Source: Bacteroidota bacterium (GTDB taxonomy: Bacteria; Bacteroidota; Bacteroidia; AKYH767-A; 2013-40CM-41-45). Taken from it: a stretch of DNA of 64,000 nucleotides. Location of the stretch: positions 992,001 to 1,056,000 of the forward strand of contig JADKJP010000006.1 of assembly GCA_016720935.1 (NCBI GenBank). The letters are read 5' to 3'. Each line of letters begins with the position of its first letter. Position 1 is the stretch's first letter. Under the pieces are notes generated by a model, which was given only the letters and a program-made list of their open reading frames with translations, was not told where the DNA came from and searched no databases. Shown piece after piece: positions 44,232 through 54,630 of the stretch. A program made the position numbers and the translations under genes.

Positions 44232-45338
44232 ATGATCCCTGTAAATACTCCATTGCTCAATGGCAATGAAGAGAAATATCTCGTAGAATGTGTTCGTACC
44301 GGCTGGATTTCATCTGAGGGACCATTCATTAAAACCTTTGAGGACAAATTTGCAGCATATGTTCAGCGTACCCATGGCATTGCCGTGGCGAACGGATCAG
44401 CAGCTCTTGATATTGCCGTCCAGGCCCTGAGTCTTGAAGCGGGATCGGAAGTTATTCTTCCTGCCTTCACAATAATATCGCCCGCTCAATCAGTAGTCCG
44501 GGCCGGATTAAAACCTGTCCTTGTTGATTCAGATCCTCAAACCTGGAATATGGACGTAAGCCGGATAGAGGAGAAAATAACAGCTAAAACAAAAGCTATA
44601 ATCGTTGTTCATATATACGGACTTCCCGTTGATATGGATCCCGTGCTTGAGCTTTGCAAGAAATACAATCTAAAATTGATAGAAGACGCCGCTGAAATGC
44701 ATGGACAAACTTACAGAGGAAAATCCTGTGGATCGTTTGGAACCATCAGCATTTTCAGTTTCTATCCGAATAAACACATTACGACCGGAGAAGGAGGAAT
44801 GCTGGTTTGTGATGACTCTGAATTGTCGGAACGCTGTCGCAAACTTCGCAATCTTGCTTTTGAACCGAAAGGAAGACGATTTGTGCATCATGAATTGGGC
44901 TGGAATTACAGAATGACAAATATGCAGGCTGCACTCGGTCTTGCACAATTGGAAAAAATTGAAGAACACATCGGAAAAAAAAGACATGTCGGGTTTGCTT
45001 ACCAACGTGGATTTCATAATCTGAAAGGATTTCAATTACCGCTTGATAAAACAGATTATGCTGAAAATATTTTTTGGGTGTATGGACTCGTCGCAGATAC
45101 CCGTGAAAAATGTGAACAGACTGTCGCCGAACTCACCTCAGCAGGAATCGGCACCCGGCCTTTTTTCTGGTGTATGCACGAACAACCTGTATTCCTGAAC
45201 ATGGGACTTTTTCTAAATGAAAAATATCCTGTTGCGGAAAGACTCGCAAGGAATGGTTTTTATCTACCTAGTGGATTGGGTCTGTCCGAAAAAGATGTGC
45301 AGACAGTGATCCAAACAATGCATGAAATTAACCACTAA
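44232..45338 (+). CDS. DegT/DnrJ/EryC1/StrS-family sugar aminotransferase
   Basis: A 368-residue PLP aminotransferase. IPVNTPLLNGNEEKYLVECV is the typical start, IEDAAEMHGQTY carries the PLP-ring Asp and FSFYPNKHITTGEGG the Schiff-base Lys. The closest functional type is a GDP- or UDP-4-keto-6-deoxyhexose 4-aminotransferase of the PerA/RfbE kind, judged from LNGNEEKYL-type N-termini. It is the second aminotransferase in the locus, distinct from PseC, and so implies a second amino sugar in the glycan. It follows the cupin gene by 6 bp. Confidence 0.85.
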   Translation: MIPVNTPLLNGNEEKYLVECVRTGWISSEGPFIKTFEDKFAAYVQRTHGIAVANGSAALDIAVQALSLEAGSEVILPAFTIISPAQSVVRAGLKPVLVDSDPQTWNMDVSRIEEKITAKTKAIIVVHIYGLPVDMDPVLELCKKYNLKLIEDAAEMHGQTYRGKSCGSFGTISIFSFYPNKHITTGEGGMLVCDDSELSERCRKLRNLAFEPKGRRFVHHELGWNYRMTNMQAALGLAQLEKIEEHIGKKRHVGFAYQRGFHNLKGFQLPLDKTDYAENIFWVYGLVADTREKCEQTVAELTSAGIGTRPFFWCMHEQPVFLNMGLFLNEKYPVAERLARNGFYLPSGLGLSEKDVQTVIQTMHEINH

Positions 45339-45368
45339 CGAATAAATCGAATCCAACATCATGCCTGA

Positions 45369-46565
45369 ATGAAAATTGCAGTCTGGATATTGTCTGATTA
45401 CAAACAACAGATCGGTGGTGGATTTGCTTTATATGATAAATTCATTCAACTCATTGATTCCTGGAATTTTTCTAATGGACTGGATGTCTGTTTTGTTGGA
45501 TACAATTCACCTTCGTATTATTCTTTCCGTAAAAAATATATTCAATTACAATTTTCCGGATTGGGTTTTTTAGACAAATCGCTGGCCCGAATCTCCCACA
45601 AGGTTAGTTTTCTGAATCAACATCAGCAATCGATACTTCGGTCCAATGCTGTGGACATGGTTTATTATCCCATTCAAGGCTTTCGTAAAATACCAAATTT
45701 CCCATTTGTTGTTTCCAACTGGGATATTGGCCATAAAGCTTCTTATGCTTTTCCGGAATTGGGCATGAATTATTCCTTCGATTACCGTGATAAATGGTAT
45801 ACCAAAGGAATCTTTAAAGCCCTTGCTGTTTTTGCAGAGTCACAAACAGGTAAGGAAGAGCTGATGTATTTCACACGACTGAATCCCGATCGTATTAAAA
45901 TTGTTCCCTTGTTTCCGGGAGGTGTAGTGGATGTAAAGGCAGAGGAGGAAGTGCAATTGGCAAAATTGAAAGAACTCAGACTAAATTCTCAACGTTATTT
46001 CTTTTACCCTGCCCAATTTTGGGCGCATAAAAATCACTACAATTTACTTCAGGCTTTTGCCATTTTTGCAAAAGAAAATAAGGATATTCAACTTGTACTT
46101 ACCGGATCTGACAAAGGCAACAAAACTTATATCAAAGAAGTTGTAAAAACAATTGGACTGAATGAACGTGTTGTATTTCCCGGATTTATCGATAACGAAG
46201 CCATGCTTGCTGTTTACCGACACGCCAGCGGACTGGTGATGCCTTCGTTTCTCGGACCTACCAATATGCCTCAACTGGAAGCCCGGATGTTGGGCTGTCC
46301 TGTTCTTTGTTCAGATCTTCCGGGACACAAGGAAATGTTGGGTGAAGGTGCATTGTATTTTGATCCGGCTGATCCAATGGAGATTAGTAGAATGTTAAAG
46401 AAGGTTCTTGAACCATCGGAACGTGCTTCCTTACTTTCAAAAGCTGCAATCTCGCTTTCAACAACATCTTTTACGGCCGAAAATGCACTCCGTCAACTGG
46501 ATCACCATTTCCAAAGTCTGATTCCTATTCGTATGAGTTGGGGAAATAGCGACAAGATATTTTAA
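45369..46565 (+). CDS. Glycosyltransferase, GT4-like (GT-B fold)
   Basis: A 398-residue GT-B enzyme. The C-terminal half has FYPAQFWAHKNHYNLLQAFA, RVVFPGFIDNEAMLAVYRHA and SFLGPTNMPQLEARMLGCPV, the GT4-type E-x7-E region with a P-T-N substitution seen in mannosyltransferase-like enzymes. The N-terminal half is the acceptor domain. It acts at the cytoplasmic face of the inner membrane on the growing lipid-linked glycan. The sugar is unknown. The frame is intact, unlike the next genes. Confidence 0.88.
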   Translation: MKIAVWILSDYKQQIGGGFALYDKFIQLIDSWNFSNGLDVCFVGYNSPSYYSFRKKYIQLQFSGLGFLDKSLARISHKVSFLNQHQQSILRSNAVDMVYYPIQGFRKIPNFPFVVSNWDIGHKASYAFPELGMNYSFDYRDKWYTKGIFKALAVFAESQTGKEELMYFTRLNPDRIKIVPLFPGGVVDVKAEEEVQLAKLKELRLNSQRYFFYPAQFWAHKNHYNLLQAFAIFAKENKDIQLVLTGSDKGNKTYIKEVVKTIGLNERVVFPGFIDNEAMLAVYRHASGLVMPSFLGPTNMPQLEARMLGCPVLCSDLPGHKEMLGEGALYFDPADPMEISRMLKKVLEPSERASLLSKAAISLSTTSFTAENALRQLDHHFQSLIPIRMSWGNSDKIF

Positions 46566-46583
46566 TCAGGGCGCGAATAAATT

Positions 46584-47341
46584 ATGGACTTCTCAATCAT
46601 AGTTCCTTCTTTCAATCAGGAAAAATTCATCGGAAGTACGCTGGAGAATGTTTCCCAATTAAAAAACTTGCAGCGAAAAAAAATATTTCCATTGAAATTT
46701 TATTGATTGACTGTGAGTCCAACACTGCTGTTCAGGAGCAAATTTCAAAATACCGGACGGATCTCGATTATGTTGATATCCGCAAAGATAAAGGTCAGTA
46801 CGATGCAATCAACAAAGGACTGGAAGTATGTAAAGGAACATATTGGACTTGGCTAAATACGGATGATCATATTGATCCTGATGGTTTTTTTAAGCTGGCT
46901 GAGAGGCTGAAATCCGATTCGACAATTGATTACATCTATGGCGGAATCCACTACATGGACACGAATGATAAGGTTCTGTCACTCGTCAAAGCAAAACAAC
47001 TCACGTTAAAGGAACTCGTGAACAGAGTACCCGGAATTTACCAACCCGGTTCTTTTTTTAAAAAATCATTTACAGATAAAATAGGATTTCTAAAACCCTA
47101 CAGATGTTGTTTTGATTACGAATACATTTTGCGCTGCCTTTCCTTCAATGGAAAATTTGTATGCTGCGAATTTCCTGTATCCCGCTTTCGATATTACAGT
47201 GATTCAAAAACAGGTTCTCTCATTCCCGTTTTTATCAGGGAACAACTTGAAATTAGTTCGGATTACGGACGTTCTTTTTTCAGTTTCCTGACTTGGTTTT
47301 CATACTTGCGTTTACTGAAGCACAAATTATTCCAACGTTGA
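46584..47341 (+). CDS. Glycosyltransferase family 2, frameshifted
   Basis: ATG 46584 begins a classic GT2 N-terminus (MDFSIIVPSFNQEKFIGSTL), but the frame stops after about 42 codons. Adding one base to the A6 run at 46661-46666 gives LKKLAAKKNISIEILLIDCE and joins the frame that continues to 47341. That frame has the expected DKGQYDAINKGLEVCKGTYW and WLNTDDHIDPDG (D-D metal motif). The restored protein would be about 252 residues. The enzyme type resembles WcaA-like transferases (short GT2 with YDAINKG). Either the gene is inactive or the A-run is miscalled. Confidence 0.85.
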
Positions 47342-47835
47342 GTATTCCCGGTCTGCAATGTGTCGGTAATTCTTCTCAGGTTTAATCGGGCAAAAATTTT
47401 AATTTCAGAAGAAATTGAAAATAATACCTCAATGCATAATGCTTCTTGGGTTTGACTATTATGCAAAACATGTTAATAAATTTGAAAAACCGCTACTGCA
47501 ATCAACCGGCAAATTATCTTCATGAAAGATTCTTTTTGGCGGGTAATATTATTATATGCTCAAAGTCAGGAAAACCACCTTTTATTTCATATCCGAATTC
47601 AATCTTTCCCAATAAATAACTACTATTTTGATTCTGTATGTAATATCCTGACTTCACCCTCTAATAATATACCTGATTTCATCCGTCCTGATATGTACCA
47701 TTGCGCCACGTTTAGCATACTTTTTCAATTTGGATCATCATTCTCTGCAAAACGCAAAGCATATTTCTTTTCTTTGCAGAAATTCTGGTCTTTCCTGATT
47801 CTGAAGGAAGCCAAAATTCGCTGACGAATTTCTCT
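47342..47835. other. 494-bp spacer in the polysaccharide locus, with a possible promoter
   Basis: A long gap for this otherwise dense locus. TTTG (47451-47454), 22 bp and TAAATTTG (47477-47484) form a near-consensus promoter that could drive the following genes. A 100-codon open stretch at 47522-47824 begins shortly after it, but its product has the composition of translated noncoding DNA (rich in F, S and N) and no motif, so I do not call a gene. Possibly the remains of a decayed gene. Confidence 0.45.
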
Positions 47836-48941
47836 ATGAAACGAATCCTGCTTTTATCCGATATAAATTCCGCCCACACCCAGAAGTGGGCCGGTGCTGT
47901 CGCGAATGCCGGATTTGAAACAGGAATATTTTCTTTGTCGGCACCGGTTTCCGACTGGTACACGCAACTTGGTATCCAATTGCTTGCATCGGATGGATTT
48001 GGGAAGAAGCATTTTTATTCTCCTGATATCCTCAAGGCAATATATTTTTTTCCGCAGGGAAAGTGCGAAAGGTAATTCAGGATTTCAAACCGGATCTGGT
48101 CCATGCGCATTACCTGAGCAGCTACGGAACTCTTGGAAGAATTTCAGGATTTCATCCCTTGATTGTATCAGCTTGGGGAAGTGACCTTCTTGATTTTCCA
48201 CAACGATCATTTTTACACAGAAACCTGATTCGGAGAAATCTGAAAGCAGCTGATGTGAGAATAGCTTCCAGTGCAATTCTCTCTCATGAAATTGAACACT
48301 CCTTTCATCTTAATTGTATGAAAATTCCATTTGGGATTGATACCAGTGTGTTTCATCCTATTCCTGATGAGAGAAAGCGATTTAGTGAAGAGATCGTCAT
48401 TGGAACCATCAAATCACTTGAACCGATCTATGCTCCGGAAATTCTTATCAGGGCTTTTGCAGCTGCAGTGAAGGAATTCCCGGATAAAAAATTGAGATTG
48501 CTTTTGGTCGGAGAAGGTTCATTAGAGCCAAAATTGAGACAATTGGTAAATGAACTTGGTATCTCGAAACAAACTACCTTTGAAGGTAAAGTAAATTACA
48601 GCGAAGTGCAGCGACATCATAATCAGATGGATATTTTTGCTAATCTTTCACTCAGGGAGAGTTTTGGTGTTTCCGTTCTCGAAGCTTCCGCCTGTGGAAA
48701 GCCTGTGATTGTAAGCAATGCGGAAGGTTTGAAGGAGGTTTTTATTCCAGGAAAAACCGGAATCTCGGTTGGAATTGAAAATGTGGAAGAAACAGCAGCT
48801 GCAATTTCAACACTCATTCGTGATGCAAAACTGCGTGAGCAAATGGGAGAAGAGGGCAGAAAAATGGTGATGGAAAAATTTTCATGGGAAGAAAGTTGTA
48901 AGCAATTGGTTTCGGTATATAATTCATTTGGCAATTCATGA
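47836..48941 (+). CDS. Glycosyltransferase, GT4 family, frameshifted
   Basis: The N-terminal part (MKRILLLSDINSAHTQKWAG) is in one frame to 48075. The remainder (KVRKVIQDFKPDLVHAHYLS to 48941) is in another. An extra T in the T7 run at 48045-48051 would join them. The C-terminal half has EIVIGTIKSLEPIYAPEILI and SLRESFGVSVLEASACGKPV with the E-x7-E catalytic region of GT4. The restored length is about 369 residues, normal. It probably transfers a sugar from a UDP or GDP donor. The stop overlaps the next gene by an ATGA. Confidence 0.85.
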
Positions 48942-50009
48942 GACAAAAAAGATCATTACCATCGTTGGCGCGCGTCCGCAGTTTGTAAAAGCTGCTGTGC
49001 TGAGTCGTGAATTGGCAAAGCACAGTGGAGTGGAAGAGAAAATTTTACATACCGGTCAGCATTATGACCCGAATATGTCGGATGTTTTTTTCGAAGAAAT
49101 GAGTATTCCAAAACCCGCATTCCAGCTATCGGTAACTGAAACAACCCATGGAGCCATGACTGCAGAAATGCTGAAAGGTATCGAAGCCGTTTTGCTGAAA
49201 GAGAAGCCGAACCTGGTGATCGTTTACGGAGATACGAACTCTACACTAGCCGGTGCTTTGGCAGCAAAAAAGATCCAGATTCCTATCGCCCATGTGGAAG
49301 CAGGTTTGCGAAGTTTCAATATGGAAATGCCGGAAGAAATCAACCGTATCCTTACCGATCGGATCTCTGATTATCTTTTTGTCCTACCAACACAGCGATG
49401 AAAAACCTCGAAATGGAAGGATTCGGATATTTCCCATCGAAGCGCATCAAATCCGGAGATGTGATGAAAGATGCGGTCGATTATTACTCTCTGCTTGCAG
49501 CTGACAAATCTTCCATCATGCGTGGATTGAAGCTGGATAGCTTTGTGCTCTGTACTCTGCATCGTGAACAAAATACCAATGATAAAAGCCGACTCGAAAG
49601 CATCATTTCCGCGCTCAATACTTTGAACAAGGATATTCCGGTTGTTATGCCATTGCATCCACGAACAAGAAAATTTCTGGATGAACATGGTATTCATCCC
49701 CAGGTCAGACTGATTGATCCGGTCAGTTATTTTGACATGCTCGAACTCTTACGTCATTGTCGTATGGTGTTTACAGACAGTGGCGGTTTACAGAAGGAAG
49801 CTTTCTTTTTTCAAAAGTTCTGTGTGACCTTACGTGAAGAAACTGAATGGACAGAATTGGTAGACCATGGATTCAATGTACTGGTCGGTTCCGACAAATC
49901 CGCAATCTTATCCGCATATTCTGATCTGATCAATGGAAAAAAGAATTTCAATATTGATTTGTACGGGGATGGACATGCTGCTGCCCGAATTGTTCAGACT
50001 TTGCTTTAA
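48928..50009 (+). CDS. wecB: UDP-N-acetylglucosamine 2-epimerase (non-hydrolysing), frameshifted
   Basis: The start of the protein (KKIITIVGARPQFVKAAVLS), YGDTNSTLAGALAAKKI and HVEAGLRSFNMEMPEEINR are in one frame, which stops at 49401. The rest (NLEMEGFGYFPSKRIKSGDV to TDSGGLQKEAFFFQK) is in another, to 50009. One more T in the T5 run at 49377-49381 gives DYLFCPTNTAMKNLEME and restores a protein of about 360 residues. It makes UDP-ManNAc for the surface glycan. The 5' end may also hold an indel: the ATG of the ATGA overlap at 48939 would be in frame if the A6 run at 48945-48950 had one more A; otherwise TTG 48928 is used. Confidence 0.88.
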
Positions 50010-50044
50010 TTTTTTTGAATAAACAAACGGGTACAGGACTATCT

Positions 50045-51118
50045 ATGAATGCCGCTGGAATGAATCAGGAACAGAATAAAACCAATGGAAATGAATTTCC
50101 CCTGGTTTCATTGGTCATTCCTGCTTTCAATGAAGAAAAGTACATCGGCTCTTTGCTGGATCAAATGCTGCATCAGGATTATCCTCAGGATAAAATTGAA
50201 ATATTTGTTGCTGATGGAGGAAGTACTGATAAGACGAGGGAAATAGTATCATCTTATGCCCTAAAAAATCCGGGGATAAAATTATTATTGAACAAAAAGC
50301 AATACGTTCCTTTCGCGTTGAACATGGGAATCCGTGAATCAAAAGGGGAGTACATTATCATTTTAGGAGCTCATTCTTCTTATCCGCTGAATTATATTTC
50401 TTCCCTGATCAAAGCTTCATTGTCATTGAAGGCGGATAATGTTGGCGGACTATGTATCGGCAATCCTCCTGATTCTTCACTGAAAGCCCTGGCAATTGCT
50501 CAGGCCATGAGTTCAGCATTCGGAGTAGGCGATGCTCATTTCAGAATTGGAAGCAAGGAAATCAAACAGGTAGATACTGTCACGTTCGGTTGCTACAAGC
50601 GTTCTGTTTTCGATCACATCGGTTATTTTGACGAGGAGCTTTTGCGTAATCAGGATGATGAGTTCAATGCAAGACTTACCAAAAATCAGGGAACGATTTA
50701 CCTCATTCCGGATATTGAAGTGACTTATTTTACAAGAGCGACCGTTTCATCTGTGATGAAAATGTTTTATCAATATGGGTTTTTCAAACCACTTGTTTCT
50801 TTGAAAATTGGTCGCCCGACAACACTCCGTCAATTGGTGCCATTCCTCTTTGTAGTTTTTATTATTTCTTCCCTTGGACTTGGATTTTTATCATCCCTGT
50901 TCTGGAAGTTTTTAGGAGCTGTTCTGTTGCTTCATCTTTTTCTGGGAATTGTTTTTGGATTGAAAATCGTTGGCAAAACCAAACAGCCGGGTTTATTGAT
51001 TTATCTGCCATGGCTGTTCTTTCTGATCCAAACTTCTTATGGATGGGGATACATTCGGGGTATAGTCAAATTCATTATTTTCCGGCAAAGGATTCAGGGA
51101 GTTGGAAGTACAAGATGA
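50045..51118 (+). CDS. Membrane-associated glycosyltransferase family 2
   Basis: The likely start is ATG 50045 (357 residues); the open frame reaches TTG 50015. VSLVIPAFNEEKYIGSLLDQ and IEIFVADGGSTDKTREIVSS are the GT2 start and nucleotide loop. RNQDDEFNARLTKNQG carries the E/Q-D-D-E catalytic region of ExoA/succinoglycan-type transferases. Two or three hydrophobic helices at the C-terminus (FLFVVFIISSLGLGFLSSLF; AVLLLHLFLGIVFGL) anchor it in the membrane. The frame is intact. The sugar is unknown. Confidence 0.87.
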   Translation: MNAAGMNQEQNKTNGNEFPLVSLVIPAFNEEKYIGSLLDQMLHQDYPQDKIEIFVADGGSTDKTREIVSSYALKNPGIKLLLNKKQYVPFALNMGIRESKGEYIIILGAHSSYPLNYISSLIKASLSLKADNVGGLCIGNPPDSSLKALAIAQAMSSAFGVGDAHFRIGSKEIKQVDTVTFGCYKRSVFDHIGYFDEELLRNQDDEFNARLTKNQGTIYLIPDIEVTYFTRATVSSVMKMFYQYGFFKPLVSLKIGRPTTLRQLVPFLFVVFIISSLGLGFLSSLFWKFLGAVLLLHLFLGIVFGLKIVGKTKQPGLLIYLPWLFFLIQTSYGWGYIRGIVKFIIFRQRIQGVGSTR

Positions 51119-51304
51119 AGTGCTGATTTTTAATACTTTGTATTGACCGGAATTGTAAGAATTACATCTATACTTCATCGGTAAATTGTACTTTCGTGGG
51201 CTTGAATATCAAAGCATAAAATTGGGTTATTGACGCCCGGTTTTTAAGGGAAATATGCAGAAATATCATTCATTCGCTTTTGTATTGGAAAAATCTGAGG
51301 TCAG

Positions 51305-52571
51305 ATGAACAGGATTTTGAACCGCACAGGAAATCCTACTGATGTCCTGATTTTTGCTATAGCTTTCTGTATCCCAATGTGGCCTCTGGGGACCAGCATC
51401 CTGACATTGCTCTGGCTTGCCGTTTCCATCATCACACTAAAACCCTCATCCTTTCTTGAAGAGCTGAAGTCAAAACCATTTGTCCTGATTTTCATTGGCT
51501 TTTTTTCTGATGCATGTGATAGGTTTGATCTGGACAGTAAATGTGAGTCATGGATTCAAGGAAATTCAGGATGATCTCAATCTGCTCATCTTTCCATTGC
51601 TCTTCGCGGCTCATCGACCAAAACCCGGATCATTTCCATTCATTAAAAACGGATTTATTGCAGGAACTTTCGTTGCAACCTTATTTTGTTTTCTCCACGG
51701 AATTTATTTTTTCATAAGCACCGGTGATTCCGGACATATGTTTTATGCATTGTTTTCCGCATTTCTGCATCCAACATATTACGGAATGATTCTCATCGTT
51801 TCCTGTATGTTTCTCATTCAGGATTTGTTTTACCCTCAGACAGGAGAAATAAAACCGCGTTGGTTTATTATCTCTGCATTTGTTCTGGAAATTGCCGCGA
51901 TGAGTTTGCTTTCTTCAAGAATCGTCTACCTGGTAGCCTTTGCATTATTTGGATATTTCGTTCTCGCTGCCTTCCTGACGGGTAACAAAGCAATCTTTAA
52001 GAACAAAATGTTTATTGCATTGACAGTCTTATCAGCAGTCTTTTTCTACTCAAGTATTTCTCTGAACAACAGGTTTGGTCAGGTTTCGGATGCGATCAGT
52101 AATCTTGGAACAGAAAAGAAGGAGAACATGGTTTCATCAGATTCTCTCGTTTACAATAGTTCCACCATCCGTCTCGCGCAATTTCGATACAGCATGGAAA
52201 TCCTGAAAGATCATTGGTTTTTAGGAGTGGGAACGGGAGATTCAAGGGATGAATTGACAAAATTGTACGAACATCACAACGATGTGTATGCGCTCGAACA
52301 TTTCAGAAATCCACACAGTTCTTATTTTCATACCTGGCTGATGATTGGAATACCCGGTTTGTTGCTGCTCCTGGCATCCATCCTTGTTCCGTATTTCCAG
52401 AGTGTAAAAAATCGTTTTTATCTGTATCAGGGTTTTCTCGCCTTGATATTCATCACAGGTTTTACGGATATTATCAGTCATGCCACACTTGGAGCATTTT
52501 ATGCATTTATGAATTCAATGTTGTATTGTTGGGGAAGCTATATGATTAAAACCAGGAACAAAGCATCATGA
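51305..52571 (+). CDS. O-antigen ligase/polymerase (Wzy/WaaL-like), frameshifted
   Basis: A polytopic protein whose first helices (VLIFAIAFCIPMWPLGTSIL) are in one frame and the rest (LMHVIGLIWTVNVSHGFKEI onward) in another. Removing one T from the T7 run at 51500-51506 joins them, for a total of about 421 residues. The large periplasmic loop late in the protein (WFLGVGTGDSRDEL ... HFRNPHSSYFHTWLMIGIPG) contains the H-x-S/N pattern of the Wzy_C/WaaL family (PF04932). It either polymerises repeat units or ligates glycan to lipid A core. A 186-bp spacer without a gene precedes it. It overlaps the next gene by ATGA. Confidence 0.85.
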
Positions 52572-54604
52572 TCCGTAGATTTTCTCTCTTCCTAAATTTT
52601 TTATCCAGAATATTCCTGGTGTATGGAATAGGCTTCGTTTTATTTTTTCTTTCCAGATATTTTTATTTCCAACATGTCATAAGTGAACAGGATGGAATTA
52701 TTTCATCCTCGATGATCACGAAAGCATATCTGACTGGAGTAAGATTTGATTCGGTAGTTCTGGGATACGCGCTCGTATTGCCGGTCGTCCTTGCTTTGAT
52801 CGGTCTGTTTATAAGGAAGGAAAATTATTATAAGGGAACTTATCGATTCACTGCTAAGTTTCTTTCTGTACTGTTTCCCTTGTTTACATTCATTCTGATT
52901 GTCGATTATTATTATTACGAATATTTCCAGTCACACATCAACATTCTGATCTTTGGATTTTTCCAGGACGATACCGGCGCTGTGCTGCAGTCGGTGTGGA
53001 GCGATTATCCGCTGGTCAGAGTATTGCTCGGACTTGCATTGATCATTTTCGCGTTCCGTTTTCTCTTTAAAAGAATCTTCCGGTTTCCCGCAAAGCCTAA
53101 GGAATTTCAAATTGTATCATCCGTTGCATTGATTCTCGTTCTGCTTGCACTTTTTTTCTCAGGCATGCGGGCATCTTTCGGAACTTTTCCTGTTCAAATC
53201 GACGACGCGAATATTTCGGATAATGCAAAACTCAACCTGATTCCGGTTAATGGTGTCTTTGCATTAAAGGAAGCCCTGAGTGTCGCGACTATTCAAAACA
53301 AACTGAAGGAGTTTGATGAAGAGATCGAAGCCATCATGTATACTGATCCGGTGAAATCTTACCGGGATTATTTCGGGGAACAGACTGATACGACATACAT
53401 GAATCGGTTTTTCAGTGTTACGGATACCAATTCTTTTGTAGAGAAGCATCCTCCGAATGTTGTTTTTTTCCTGATGGAAAGTCTGAGCAATAACAACCTC
53501 TTTTTACATTCTTCCCAACTAAATGTGTTAGGGAAACTTGAAAAGCATTTCCATGAAGATATTGTTTTCAGAAAATTTCTTCCATGTCAGAACGGAACCA
53601 TCAACAGTCTGGAAGGAATCATGGTGAACACACCGATTACTTCTCTGGCTCAATCCAAATACTGTACGATTCCTTATACATCCAGTGTCGCAAGACCATT
53701 TAAGGAAAACGGTTACACGACAACATTTGTAACAGGAGGGAAGCTCAACTGGAGAAACATCAACACCTTTATTCCACATCAGGGTTTTGATATAGTGGAA
53801 GGAGACGCGAATATCAAAACAGAAAATCCAAAGACAAAGGAATGCGAATGGGGAGTTTACGACGAATATTTATTCGAACATGTTTTTAATAAACTGAAAA
53901 ACGCGGCGGGCAAACCTCAGATGATTTTTGCACTCACAACGACCAATCATACACCTTTTCATCTACCGGAAACGTATACTCCTTATCCCGTTCAATTGAC
54001 AGATTCCATCCGGAAAATCCTCAAAGTAGACGAGGTGATGGCCCGGAAAAATCTGACCAATCTTCAGTATTCCAATGATTGTCTTGGCCGTTTCCTCGAT
54101 GAACTGAAATCATCTCCGTTTGCCGAAAATACCATAGTCATTGCAACCGGAGATCACAACAATCTCATGCTTTTTGATTTCAGGGAAAGTCAGGGTTATT
54201 ACAAACTCAGTGTACCGATGATTCTTTATGCTCCTAAAACTTATCTCAGCAAATCGCAAATTGATACATCCCGCTGGGGATCGCACAAAGACATTTTCCC
54301 CACATTATACAATCTTGCTTTATCACATACAAAGTATTTTGACGGAGGTACCGATCTTTTGCAAAAGACAGCTGTAAAATCAAAATTTTTCGCTGTGGAT
54401 TTGATGTCCTATCTGGCAATCGATGATTATGGTGCTGTTCGTTTCAGCAGTAAACCTCAGTATTATCAATGGTCCAATCCCTATAATTTTTCAAAAACAC
54501 AAAGTCCAGATCCGAGACAACTCCTGCTGATGGTAAAAGCCCGTTCTTATTTTTCATCATTTTACCATTACATTCGCAGGGAATCTGAATCGGAAAAGAA
54601 GTAG
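52568..54604 (+). CDS. LTA synthase/phosphoglycerol transferase-like membrane sulfatase-fold protein
   Basis: 678 residues. About five transmembrane helices (residues about 10-210) precede an extracytoplasmic sulfatase-fold domain. NVVFFLMESLSNNN holds the first metal ligand (Glu). NGTINSLEGIMVNTP holds the Thr-type nucleophile region, and IATGDHNN the D-H metal pair near the C-terminus. This is the architecture of LtaS, OpgB and lipid-A phosphoethanolamine transferases. In a Gram-negative glycan locus it may add phosphoglycerol or phosphoethanolamine to the polysaccharide. It is probably translationally coupled to the ligase gene (ATGA overlap). Confidence 0.88.
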   Translation: MIRRFSLFLNFLSRIFLVYGIGFVLFFLSRYFYFQHVISEQDGIISSSMITKAYLTGVRFDSVVLGYALVLPVVLALIGLFIRKENYYKGTYRFTAKFLSVLFPLFTFILIVDYYYYEYFQSHINILIFGFFQDDTGAVLQSVWSDYPLVRVLLGLALIIFAFRFLFKRIFRFPAKPKEFQIVSSVALILVLLALFFSGMRASFGTFPVQIDDANISDNAKLNLIPVNGVFALKEALSVATIQNKLKEFDEEIEAIMYTDPVKSYRDYFGEQTDTTYMNRFFSVTDTNSFVEKHPPNVVFFLMESLSNNNLFLHSSQLNVLGKLEKHFHEDIVFRKFLPCQNGTINSLEGIMVNTPITSLAQSKYCTIPYTSSVARPFKENGYTTTFVTGGKLNWRNINTFIPHQGFDIVEGDANIKTENPKTKECEWGVYDEYLFEHVFNKLKNAAGKPQMIFALTTTNHTPFHLPETYTPYPVQLTDSIRKILKVDEVMARKNLTNLQYSNDCLGRFLDELKSSPFAENTIVIATGDHNNLMLFDFRESQGYYKLSVPMILYAPKTYLSKSQIDTSRWGSHKDIFPTLYNLALSHTKYFDGGTDLLQKTAVKSKFFAVDLMSYLAIDDYGAVRFSSKPQYYQWSNPYNFSKTQSPDPRQLLLMVKARSYFSSFYHYIRRESESEKK

Positions 54605-54630
54605 TAAATTTGCAAACCTTAAAAATCCCT

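Noticed and set aside
47522..47824. 100-codon open frame in the spacer before the GT4 gene
   Set aside because: It has no motif, noise-like composition and no clear start signal; described as spacer instead.
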